From assembly GCA_900320035.1 (NCBI GenBank), contig ONQU01000007.1:1-10988 (forward strand): a stretch of 10,988 nt of DNA. The letters run 5' to 3'. Below are positions 1-5,808 of this stretch, in pieces (position 1 is the first letter of the stretch; every line of letters begins with the position of its first letter). The stretch is from an uncultured Rhodospirillaceae bacterium. Lineage in GTDB: Bacteria; Pseudomonadota; Alphaproteobacteria; RF32; CAG-239. The notes under the pieces are model-generated. The model was not told where the DNA came from, did not search any database, and saw only the letters and a program-made list of their open reading frames with translations. A program made the position numbers and the translations under genes.

Positions 1-1402
1 GACCAATCATACGTACCACTTCTTCAATTAAATCATGTTCGCCTTCAATATCACCGCGCCAACTTGGAGCAATAGCTTTAATTTTACCATTTTCAAATGA
101 TACGGTAAAACCTAAATTGTGCAAAATTTCCATGGATTTTTCTTTTGTCACCGGCAAACCGATAAAGTTTTCCAAACGTTCCGGTCGTAAGTAAGCGACT
201 TGCGGTGTATATTCTTCCGAGCCGACAACAGTCAAATCCGAGGCTTCACCACCGCAAATATCTAAAATCAATTGTGTGGCATAATCAGAACCGCTGATAT
301 TTGATTTAGGATCAACCCAACGTTCATAACGATAGCGTGAATCGGAAGCAATTTGTAAATGACGTCCGGTTTTAGCGATGCACTCCGGTTTAAACCAAGC
401 ACATTCCAACAAAACATTGGTTGTATCTTCGGTACAGCCTTTGGCTAAGCCGCCCATAATACCGCCTAAGCATTGTACGCCTTCAGCGTCGCAAATGCCC
501 AAGGCGTAATCCGGCAATTCATATTCCTTCTCGTTTAATGCTAAAAACTTTTCTTTCTCTTGAGCCATACGAATTGTTATATCGCCGCTTAATTTATCAG
601 CATCAAAAACGTGCAAAGGGCGTGCTAAGTCATAATTGATATAATTGGTAATATCTACGAGTGGAGAAATGGAGTGGATACCGATGGCATTCAAACGGTC
701 TTTCATCCATTTTGGTGTTGGTACATGATTATTAACCCCTTTAATATAGCGTCCGGTATAAGTTGGACATTCCTGCGGACAAGTAACCGTTATTTTAATC
801 GGATTAGCAAATTGACCCGTTGTCCGGCGAATATTCAGCGGTTTTAATGTACCTAAGCCGGCCGCTGCCAAATCACGCGCGACACCGCGCACACCTAGAC
901 ATTCGGCGCGATTAGGAGTTATCGAAAGTTCAATGACCGGATCAATATCCAAAACCTCAGCCGCCGCTATACCGATTGGGGTATCAGCCGGCAGTTCAAT
1001 AATAGCATCATGCGATGAGCCGATACCGATTTCATCAACAGCACACATCATACCGCAACTTTCAACGCCGCGAATAGTAGCCTTTTTCAAACGCTCATTA
1101 TAGAGAGGAATAAGCGTACCTTCGCGGGCAAAAATGCCGATTAAACCTTCGCGTACATTCGGTGCACCACAAACAACCTGATAAGTTTGTGAACCGTCAT
1201 TAACGCGTAAAATATGCAATTTGTCGGCATCAGGATGGTTTTCCACATTATCAATGCGCGCAGTTATAAAATCTGTTAAACCGACAGCCGGATTGGTTAG
1301 TTCTTCAACTTCTAAGCCGATGCGGGTTAAAGTTTCACAAATTTCATCGAGTGTTGCCGTTGTTTCTAAATGCTCTTTAAGCCAAGATAATGTAAATTTC
1401 AT
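1..1402 (-). CDS. pheT: Phenylalanyl-tRNA synthetase beta subunit (3' end off window)
   Basis: This is the N-terminal 467 residues of the beta chain of the alpha2-beta2 enzyme that charges tRNA-Phe in the cytoplasm. The family is usually about 800 residues, so the B5, catalytic-like and anticodon-binding C-terminal parts lie beyond the left edge. The protein begins MKFTLSWLKEHL. Residues about 39-148 form the tRNA-binding OB-fold (NHPDADKLHILRV). The B3/B4 editing domain follows, with SITPNRAECLGVRGVARDL, LVDITNYINYDLARPLHVFD and GGIMGG. The ATG overlaps the pheS stop by four bases (ATGA), so translation is coupled. A strong Shine-Dalgarno GGAGGA lies 8 bases upstream, inside pheS. One oddity is tryptophan at residue 362 in ERWVDP, where the family normally has glycine. 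There is no stop or frameshift in the visible part. Identity is certain from motifs and partner gene. Confidence 0.97.
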   Translation of the reverse strand, partial: MKFTLSWLKEHLETTATLDEICETLTRIGLEVEELTNPAVGLTDFITARIDNVENHPDADKLHILRVNDGSQTYQVVCGAPNVREGLIGIFAREGTLIPLYNERLKKATIRGVESCGMMCAVDEIGIGSSHDAIIELPADTPIGIAAAEVLDIDPVIELSITPNRAECLGVRGVARDLAAAGLGTLKPLNIRRTTGQFANPIKITVTCPQECPTYTGRYIKGVNNHVPTPKWMKDRLNAIGIHSISPLVDITNYINYDLARPLHVFDADKLSGDITIRMAQEKEKFLALNEKEYELPDYALGICDAEGVQCLGGIMGGLAKGCTEDTTNVLLECAWFKPECIAKTGRHLQIASDSRYRYERWVDPKSNISGSDYATQLILDICGGEASDLTVVGSEEYTPQVAYLRPERLENFIGLPVTKEKSMEILHNLGFTVSFENGKIKAIAPSWRGDIEGEHDLIEEVVRMIG

Positions 1403-2508
1403 CGTGCCAATCCTCCGTTATTGCTCAAACCGCCGGTCATTGATGAGATGTCAAGCGGTGTAAATCCGTAATGTTTAAGCCAACGCACATCTGATTCAAA
1501 GAAGGTGCGCAAATCCGGAATGCCATATTTCAGCATAGCCAAACGATCAAGACCTAAACCAAAGGCAAAACCTTGATATTCATTAGGATCAATACCTCCG
1601 GCCTTTAAAACATTCGGATGTACCATACCACAGCCTAAAATTTCCAGCCAATCGGTACCGGCACCGACTTTCAATTCTGTTTTGGTTTTTAAGCACCCGA
1701 TATCCATTTCCGCCGAAGGTTCAGTGAATGGAAAATAAGACGGACGATAACGTACCGGTAATTCATCAAGTTCAAAAAATGCTTTCACAAAATCATATAA
1801 GCAACCTTTAAGGTGTGCCATGGTTATATTTTTATCAATGACCAAGCCTTCCACCTGATGAAACATCGGTGTATGCGTTGCATCATAATCAGAACGATAA
1901 GTGCGACCCGGCGCAATAATACGAATCGGTGGTTGCTGTTTTTCCATCGTGCGTATTTGAATTCCTGATGTTTGCGTACGGGCAACATAAGCGGTATCCA
2001 TATCAAACGGCTTGGTTGTGTCACTATTCAAATAAAAAGTGTCTTGCATTTGGCGGGCAGGGTGATTAGCCGGCATATTTAATGCATTAAAATTATGAAA
2101 TTGATCTTCGATATCCGGCCCTTCTGCAATTTCAAAGCCCATCTGCCCAAAAATAGCAGCGACTTCTTCATATATCTTGCTCACCGGATGAATACGTCCT
2201 TGTGTTTCCGGACGAATTGGTAAAGTAATATCAATTTTTTCTTGTGCCAATTTTTCGTTAAGAGCCTTTTCTTCCAATATTTTCTTTTGAGCCTCTAAGG
2301 CACTTTCAATTTCATTTTTGATAACATTCAAATTTTTACCGAGCGCAATTTTTTCTTCTAAAGGCAATGTTCCCAAATTTTTCATCATCTCGGTGATGCG
2401 CCCTTTTTTTCCCATAGCGCTAACACGCACATCATCCAATGCTTTCAGATCACTAACAGCATTGATTTGTGCGATAATTTCACTTTTTATTTGTTCTAAA
2501 TTTTCCAT
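1399..2508 (-). CDS. pheS: Phenylalanyl-tRNA synthetase alpha subunit
   Basis: This is the catalytic chain of the phenylalanyl-tRNA synthetase, which makes Phe-AMP and transfers phenylalanine to tRNA-Phe. It has 369 residues; the family is usually 330-360. Residues 1-95 are the charged helical tRNA-contacting arm. The class II core follows: HPVSKIYEEV and the NFNALNMPANHPAR segment (motif 1 area), TQTSGIQIRTM at about 178-188, GRTYRSDYDATHTPMFHQVE at 201-220 (motif 2), FTEPSAEMDI at 261-270, and GFAFGLGLDRLAML at 313-326 (motif 3, with A315 at the position that limits substrate side-chain size). The ATG at 2508 has AAGG 8 bases upstream. A terminator-like hairpin separates it from rplT, and no separate promoter is visible in the 97-base gap. 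The C-terminus carries a short extension whose codons also form the pheT ribosome binding site. Confidence 0.98.
   Translation of the reverse strand: MENLEQIKSEIIAQINAVSDLKALDDVRVSAMGKKGRITEMMKNLGTLPLEEKIALGKNLNVIKNEIESALEAQKKILEEKALNEKLAQEKIDITLPIRPETQGRIHPVSKIYEEVAAIFGQMGFEIAEGPDIEDQFHNFNALNMPANHPARQMQDTFYLNSDTTKPFDMDTAYVARTQTSGIQIRTMEKQQPPIRIIAPGRTYRSDYDATHTPMFHQVEGLVIDKNITMAHLKGCLYDFVKAFFELDELPVRYRPSYFPFTEPSAEMDIGCLKTKTELKVGAGTDWLEILGCGMVHPNVLKAGGIDPNEYQGFAFGLGLDRLAMLKYGIPDLRTFFESDVRWLKHYGFTPLDISSMTGGLSNNGGLAR
1403..1416 (-). promoter_or_regulatory. pheT ribosome binding site inside pheS
   Basis: GGAGGA at 1411-1416 on the minus strand lies 8 bases before the pheT ATG at 1402. It is the strongest Shine-Dalgarno at this end of the window. 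It is encoded by the last codons of pheS, so ribosomes finishing pheS are well placed to restart on pheT. This fits the equal subunit supply needed for an alpha2-beta2 enzyme. Confidence 0.8.
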
Positions 2509-2529
2509 TGTTAAAACCTTTGTTTGTTT

Positions 2530-2586
2530 AAAAATTAAAAAGAGTCAGCCGGTGGAATAACTCCTAAAGCTAACTCTTTAAATTTT
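2530..2586 (-). terminator. Intrinsic terminator or attenuator between rplT and pheS
   Basis: On the minus strand AAAGAGTTAGC (2579-2569) pairs with GCTGACTCTTT (2549-2539). This is an 11-bp stem with one G-U pair and a 19-base loop. It is followed by TT-AA-TTTTT (2538-2530), a nearly uninterrupted U-tract. Flanking AAAATT (2586-2581) and AATTTT can extend the base of the stem. It starts 20 bases after the rplT stop. No promoter is visible between it and pheS, so it more likely acts as a partial terminator lowering pheST expression than as the end of the operon. There is no ATG, GTG or TTG in the gap, so a PheM-like leader peptide is excluded here. Confidence 0.7.
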
Positions 2587-2605
2587 GGCTTTTGTATTTT
2601 GTATA

Positions 2606-2962
2606 TTACTTAAGAGCCGCTTTGGCAGTTTCTACCAACTTAGCAAATGCTTGGGGCTCTTTCAAAGCGATATCAGCCAGAACTTTACGGTCAAGCTCAA
2701 TACCGGCTTTTCCGAGCCCGCTGATAAATCGCGAATAAGTCATATCATGAATACGTGTTGCAGCATTGATACGCTGAATCCACAAAGAACGAAAACTTCT
2801 CTTCTTTGCTTTTCTGTCGCGGTATGCGTATTGCAAACCTTTTTCAACTTTTTCAACTGCTACTCTAAATACATTTTTATTACGACCTCTGTAACCTTTC
2901 GCCATCTTTAAAATTTTCTTATGGCGAGCGTGAGCCGTTAAACCTCTTTTAACACGAGACAT
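2606..2962 (-). CDS. rplT: 50S ribosomal protein L20
   Basis: L20 is an early-assembly protein of the large ribosomal subunit that binds 23S rRNA, and in several bacteria it represses its own operon. It has 118 residues, the normal length. It starts MSRVKRGLTAHARHKKILK and contains the typical GYRGRNKNVFR and RDRKAKKRSFRSLWIQRINA segments in the basic, rRNA-threading N-terminal half. The globular C-terminal half is TYSRFISGLGKAGIELDRKV followed by a helical end. The ATG at 2962 has a strong AAGGGAGG about 9 bases upstream that overlaps the end of rpmI. The 13-base gap to rpmI shows the usual rpmI-rplT pair. No anomalies are seen. Confidence 0.99.
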   Translation of the reverse strand: MSRVKRGLTAHARHKKILKMAKGYRGRNKNVFRVAVEKVEKGLQYAYRDRKAKKRSFRSLWIQRINAATRIHDMTYSRFISGLGKAGIELDRKVLADIALKEPQAFAKLVETAKAALK

Positions 2963-2975
2963 ATCCTATCCTCCC

Positions 2976-3170
2976 TTAAATAAACGGTAAAAACTTTTTA
3001 ACAAACTTGTTGGCCATATCGATTAAACGAGTGCCACGAGCATGTCTTTTTTGTTTTGTCGGCTTGTTGAAGAGAAGGTGTCTCTTAAACGAGTGATTTC
3101 TTTTAATTTTGCCGGTTCCGGTAACGCCAAAGCGTTTTGCGGCGGCTTTCTTTGTTTTTAATTTAGGCAT
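2976..3170 (-). CDS. rpmI: 50S ribosomal protein L35
   Basis: L35 is a small, very basic protein of the large ribosomal subunit. The chosen product has 64 residues, the usual size, and begins MPKLKTKKAAAKRF. It continues with the family signature GKIKRNHSFKRHLL and KRHARGT. An in-frame ATG five codons earlier (3185) is rejected. Its codons ATGAAAGGG contain the AAAGGGA ribosome binding site for the ATG at 3170, and nearly all L35 proteins start MPK(L/M)K. It is the first gene of rpmI-rplT-pheS-pheT, behind its own promoter. infC, which precedes rpmI in many bacteria, is not here. L35 and L20 are normally co-regulated by L20. Confidence 0.97.
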   Translation of the reverse strand: MPKLKTKKAAAKRFGVTGTGKIKRNHSFKRHLLFNKPTKQKRHARGTRLIDMANKFVKKFLPFI

Positions 3171-3175
3171 TTTAT

Positions 3176-3182
3176 TCCCTTT
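3176..3182 (-). promoter_or_regulatory. rpmI ribosome binding site
   Basis: AAAGGGA sits 5 bases before the ATG at 3170. It decides the start, because the upstream in-frame ATG at 3185 overlaps this site and has no good Shine-Dalgarno of its own. Confidence 0.75.
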
Positions 3183-3202
3183 CATCTATCTGGAATTAAC
3201 AC

Positions 3203-3238
3203 AAGCTGTCAGGCATGCCATTTTTGCCCGAACAGCCT
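3203..3238 (-). promoter_or_regulatory. Hairpin in rpmI 5' leader, possible L20 autoregulatory site
   Basis: In the leader, about 70 bases from the predicted transcript start to the rpmI ATG, AGGCTGTTCGGGCA (3238-3225) pairs with TGCCTGACAGCTT (3215-3203). This gives 13 pairs including three G-U, a single bulged C (3230) and a 9-base loop. No U-run follows, so it is not a terminator. L20 is known to bind structured rpmI or infC leaders in E. coli and Bacillus and repress translation. A similar role here is inference from position only; I cannot match it to a known L20-binding consensus. Confidence 0.4.
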
Positions 3239-3243
3239 AAACG

Positions 3244-3285
3244 AAAATGCTTATAACGCAATATTATTTAAATTGCAAGCATTTT
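3244..3285 (-). repeat. Inverted repeat spanning the rpmI promoter
   Basis: AAAATGCTT (3285-3277) is an exact inverted match of AAGCATTTT (3252-3244). An inner pair, GCAAT (3276-3272) and ATTGC (3261-3257), adds to the symmetry. The outer arms overlap the -35 and -10 hexamers, a possible operator layout. The region is AT-rich, so chance symmetry is possible. Confidence 0.4.
3250..3278 (-). promoter_or_regulatory. Sigma-70-type promoter for rpmI-rplT-pheS-pheT
   Basis: The -35 TTGCAA (3278-3273) and -10 TATAAG (3255-3250) are separated by exactly 17 bases in the gap between the DHH gene and rpmI. Transcription would begin near 3243, giving a leader of about 70 bases. Both hexamers match the housekeeping consensus at four or five of six positions and the spacer is optimal. 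It is the best promoter-like sequence I found in the window and sits where a ribosomal protein operon should start. Confidence 0.65.
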
Positions 3286-3315
3286 TTCATAAAATTCTGG
3301 TTTGTGTACGAAATT

Positions 3316-4200
3316 TTATTTTTCGCTAAGCGGTTTGCTCCAAGGTGTTCCATTTAAAAGGAAATCCGGTAATTTTTCCAACGATGATGCTCCGGCAGCT
3401 TTAGCATGACCGCCACCACCGAATTCGGCTGCAATTTTAGAAACATCAACATCATTTTTATAGGTATAAAATGTTAGATTCCACCGGTTTTTCTTGTTCA
3501 TAAAAAAGTTAACCATAAAATCATAATTGCGTAAATTTTCTAAGGAATCAAAAAATTCCGATTGTCCTTGCGCCATATTGGAACAGATACATTTTAACCC
3601 TTTGTATTCGCTTTCAAAAGCCATGCTACGGACCAAACGATAGTTTTTTTGCTTGACCCATGATAAAATAGCATTTCCTTTTTCCACCAAGGCTTTAATA
3701 TCTATCTCATTATTTATAATTTGCTGCCAGATTTTATCAATTGGGCGATTAACGCCGTATGATTGAACCGCTAATTCAAAAGGTCGTACCCGACGATCGC
3801 GTAAATCATAAATATCATTTAATCCCAATAATCTCAGACCTTCCGGTAGCGGTTCATCGGGATGAAAATATTGCCAGGTCAGCACCAATGCCGCCGTGCC
3901 GACTTGCCGAATCCCTTTAATCGGCTCATATTGACCGGTGGCCATCAATTCTTCATATTCTTTAATCACCGAAATATGATGATCAATCCATGTCAAATCA
4001 ACCTTCTGATTAAGTTCCAACATATATTTAACCGGCAACGCAATATCACAAATAACCAGCTTATCATGCTTTTCAATTTCCTCATAAGGAATTTCCATAT
4101 CATGGTTAAGCCCCATCAAATCCGTTTCCGGAAACATATTTTTCACAATGGCGGCGGAACCTTTACCATCATGATCGGCAATATGGTAAATACAAAGCAT
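3316..4200 (-). CDS. DHH/DHHA1-family phosphoesterase
   Basis: A 294-residue protein of the DHH superfamily (RecJ, NrnA nano-RNase, cyclic-dinucleotide phosphodiesterases), whose members hydrolyse phosphodiester bonds using two Mn ions. Metal-binding motifs are in order: H6 with D9 and D11 in HIADHDGKGSA, D52 in ICDIA, D73-H74-H75 in WIDHH, and D129 in GLNDIYDL. The C-terminal DHHA1 substrate-binding motif GGGGHAKAAG lies at 261-270. There is no signal peptide, membrane segment or CBS domain. The first motif (DHDGKG) is closer to archaeal- or phage-type DHH proteins than to the PDxDAxGS of NrnA, so a nano-RNase role is only a guess. The ATG at 4200 is chosen; a TTG at 4203 is also possible. 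AGGAG lies 9 bases before the ATG. It starts 14 bases after the stop of the PhnP-like gene, so it probably ends that operon. Confidence 0.88.
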   Translation of the reverse strand: MLCIYHIADHDGKGSAAIVKNMFPETDLMGLNHDMEIPYEEIEKHDKLVICDIALPVKYMLELNQKVDLTWIDHHISVIKEYEELMATGQYEPIKGIRQVGTAALVLTWQYFHPDEPLPEGLRLLGLNDIYDLRDRRVRPFELAVQSYGVNRPIDKIWQQIINNEIDIKALVEKGNAILSWVKQKNYRLVRSMAFESEYKGLKCICSNMAQGQSEFFDSLENLRNYDFMVNFFMNKKNRWNLTFYTYKNDVDVSKIAAEFGGGGHAKAAGASSLEKLPDFLLNGTPWSKPLSEK

Positions 4201-4207
4201 CAATAAG

Positions 4208-4216
4208 TTCTCCTTT
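4208..4216 (-). promoter_or_regulatory. Ribosome binding site of the DHH phosphoesterase gene
   Basis: AAAGGAGAA overlaps the TAA stop of the upstream gene. The AGGAG core lies 9 bases from the ATG at 4200 and 6 bases from a TTG at 4203. Either start is mechanically possible. ATG is preferred by codon use, and the two products differ by one residue. Confidence 0.7.
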
Positions 4217-5033
4217 ACAATTCAATCAGCATATCATCAAAAGCCGGCACCACATTAGGCGGGCAAAGCTTTTGTACGGCATCATAATCGCAATCCGGCC
4301 CTAAGTGGGTGAAAATCACCCTTTGCGGCTGGATAATGTTGATATAATGCAAATCTATATCCATACCGGCATGATAAAGACATTCACTCACAGACGTCAA
4401 GGGCATAATTAAAACATTCACATTTATCTGCTGCAAATAATTCAAAGTTTGCGCCGGTATGATTTTATAGTCGGGAATAATGACTAATTCGCCTTGATTG
4501 AAAGCATACCCTGTCGTCGGTATCGGATGACCGGAAAATTCTAAAGGTACAACCTGGGTTTTCGCAAAACATAATTCTTGCCCGTAAGATATAACATTTG
4601 GAGCCAATTGTGGTCGGTGCGTTATTTCCGGTGATTTTTCATCAACGAGAACATAATCAAAACGGTGCCGAATTTCCTTGATGTGATCTGCCGTAGCATA
4701 AATGTTAAGTACGTTTTTTGTTTTCGGTTTATTCATACCGGAGATTTCATAAATGTGATAATTAAGCGCCCGCAAATCATCAATGCCCATAATGTGGTCA
4801 GCATGGGTATGGGTATAGAAAACAGCATCGAGATTTATTATATTGTTTTTAATCAATTGGTTGCGTAAATCTGCCGAAGTATCAATTAAAAATTTATTGC
4901 CATCAATTTCAACATAAATTCCGGCGCGACTGCGATAATTTTTAGGGTTTTTCGGATTACATCTTCCCCAACCATCAGAAATGGTTGGAACACCTGCCGC
5001 AGCGCCACTACCTAAAATAATTACTCTATTCAT
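4215..5033 (-). CDS. PhnP-like metallo-beta-lactamase-fold phosphodiesterase
   Basis: A 272-residue cytoplasmic metal-dependent hydrolase of the family containing PhnP (phosphoribosyl cyclic phosphodiesterase). It opens MNRVIILGSGAAAGVP, then the family-typical WGRCNPKNPKNYRSRAGIYV. The zinc motif is THTHADH (H75, H77, D79, H80), followed by GIDDLRAL. Later ligand candidates are H169 (SGHP), D188 (IIPDYK) and H243 (FTHLGPDCDYD), so the active site looks intact. Homologues directly after tatD are common in alphaproteobacteria, but their substrate is mostly unproven. There are no phosphonate genes nearby, so phosphonate breakdown should not be assumed. The ATG overlaps the tatD stop by eight bases, indicating coupled translation. 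Function beyond cyclic or phosphodiester hydrolysis is not deducible here. Confidence 0.9.
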   Translation of the reverse strand: MNRVIILGSGAAAGVPTISDGWGRCNPKNPKNYRSRAGIYVEIDGNKFLIDTSADLRNQLIKNNIINLDAVFYTHTHADHIMGIDDLRALNYHIYEISGMNKPKTKNVLNIYATADHIKEIRHRFDYVLVDEKSPEITHRPQLAPNVISYGQELCFAKTQVVPLEFSGHPIPTTGYAFNQGELVIIPDYKIIPAQTLNYLQQINVNVLIMPLTSVSECLYHAGMDIDLHYINIIQPQRVIFTHLGPDCDYDAVQKLCPPNVVPAFDDMLIEL

Positions 5034-5808
5034 GGGACTTCACCTTATTAAATAAACGTAAGAAATTAGCTGTTGTTATGGTGGCTAATTCGGAAGGAGA
5101 TAAATTTTTAATTTGTGCTAAAACTTCACCGGTATGCACAACAAAAGCAGGTTCGTTGCGTTGCCCGCGATGTGGTGTCGGTGCTAAATAAGGAGAGTCC
5201 GTCTCCACCAATAAACGTTCCAGAGGCACGGTTGCAAAAATTTGGCGTAATTCTTCACTTTTTTTAAATGTAATTATTCCCGAAGCTGAGATATAAAAAC
5301 CGATATTGAGTGCTGTTTGGCATAATTCTGCCCCGGAAGAAAAGCAGTGCAATTCGCCGGTAAATGGCTTTTTGCGGTAACTTTCGGTTAAAATTTGCAT
5401 CATGTCATCATCAGCATCACGATTATGAATAATCAGTGGCAATCTTGTTTCTTGTGCTGCTTTAATATGTTCTATTAATATATTGATTTGAAAGTCTTTT
5501 ATATCTGAATTGTAATAATAATCAAGACCACATTCACCAATACCGACCACATATGGCGATTGCGTTTGTTCAATGAGCTGTTGTGTGGTGAGAGCAGGGT
5601 ATTTATCGGCAAGCTCAGGATGTACACCAACCGTGGTATAAATATTTTGCTGTCGAGCACAAAAATCAACTATTTCCGGCGTTTTAGCAATATCATCACT
5701 CACATTTAAAATATATTTAACGCCGGCGTTATGTGCGCGTGCCACCACCGCTTCTCGGTCGTTGGTAAAATCATCAGCATTGATATGGCAATGACTATCG
5801 GTCCACAT
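5026..5808 (-). CDS. tatD: TatD-family metal-dependent DNase
   Basis: A 260-residue TIM-barrel hydrolase of the amidohydrolase superfamily; characterised TatD/YcfH proteins are Mg-dependent deoxyribonucleases or exonucleases used in DNA repair or degradation. Metal ligands are visible in order: H6 and H8 (DSHCHIN), E92 (GIGECGLDYYY), H128 (IIHNRDAD), H154 (ELHCFSSG) and D204 (ETDSPYLAP). Length and motifs are normal. The ATG directly abuts the holB TAG (TAGATG, no gap), with AAGG about 8 bases upstream inside holB. Despite the name, it has no role in Tat protein export. Its place after holB suggests nucleic-acid metabolism. In many alphaproteobacteria metG lies between holB and tatD; here it does not. 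Confidence 0.96.
   Translation of the reverse strand: MWTDSHCHINADDFTNDREAVVARAHNAGVKYILNVSDDIAKTPEIVDFCARQQNIYTTVGVHPELADKYPALTTQQLIEQTQSPYVVGIGECGLDYYYNSDIKDFQINILIEHIKAAQETRLPLIIHNRDADDDMMQILTESYRKKPFTGELHCFSSGAELCQTALNIGFYISASGIITFKKSEELRQIFATVPLERLLVETDSPYLAPTPHRGQRNEPAFVVHTGEVLAQIKNLSPSELATITTANFLRLFNKVKSHE

Noticed and set aside
1221..1463. Plus-strand open frames such as 1221-1463, 2318-2560, 2585-2911, 3862-4206, 6221-6565, 9029-9274 and 9914-10273
   Set aside because: All lie largely antisense to well-identified minus-strand genes, encode no recognisable motif, and have no convincing ribosome binding site or promoter.
1824..2024. Minus-strand frames nested in pheS (1824-2024), rlpA (8843-9037) and the transglycosylase gene (9904-10098)
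   Set aside because: They are alternate-frame shadows of the real coding sequences with no independent support.
3171..3185. Longer rpmI start at 3185 (MKGNKMPK...)
   Set aside because: The extra codons contain the Shine-Dalgarno for the conserved MPKLK start, and L35 proteins do not have this extension.
3286..3335. Possible terminator after the DHH phosphoesterase gene
   Set aside because: Only weak AT-only pairings and a 3-bp CGC/GCG stem are visible, without a U-tract on the transcribed strand, so read-through into rpmI cannot be excluded.
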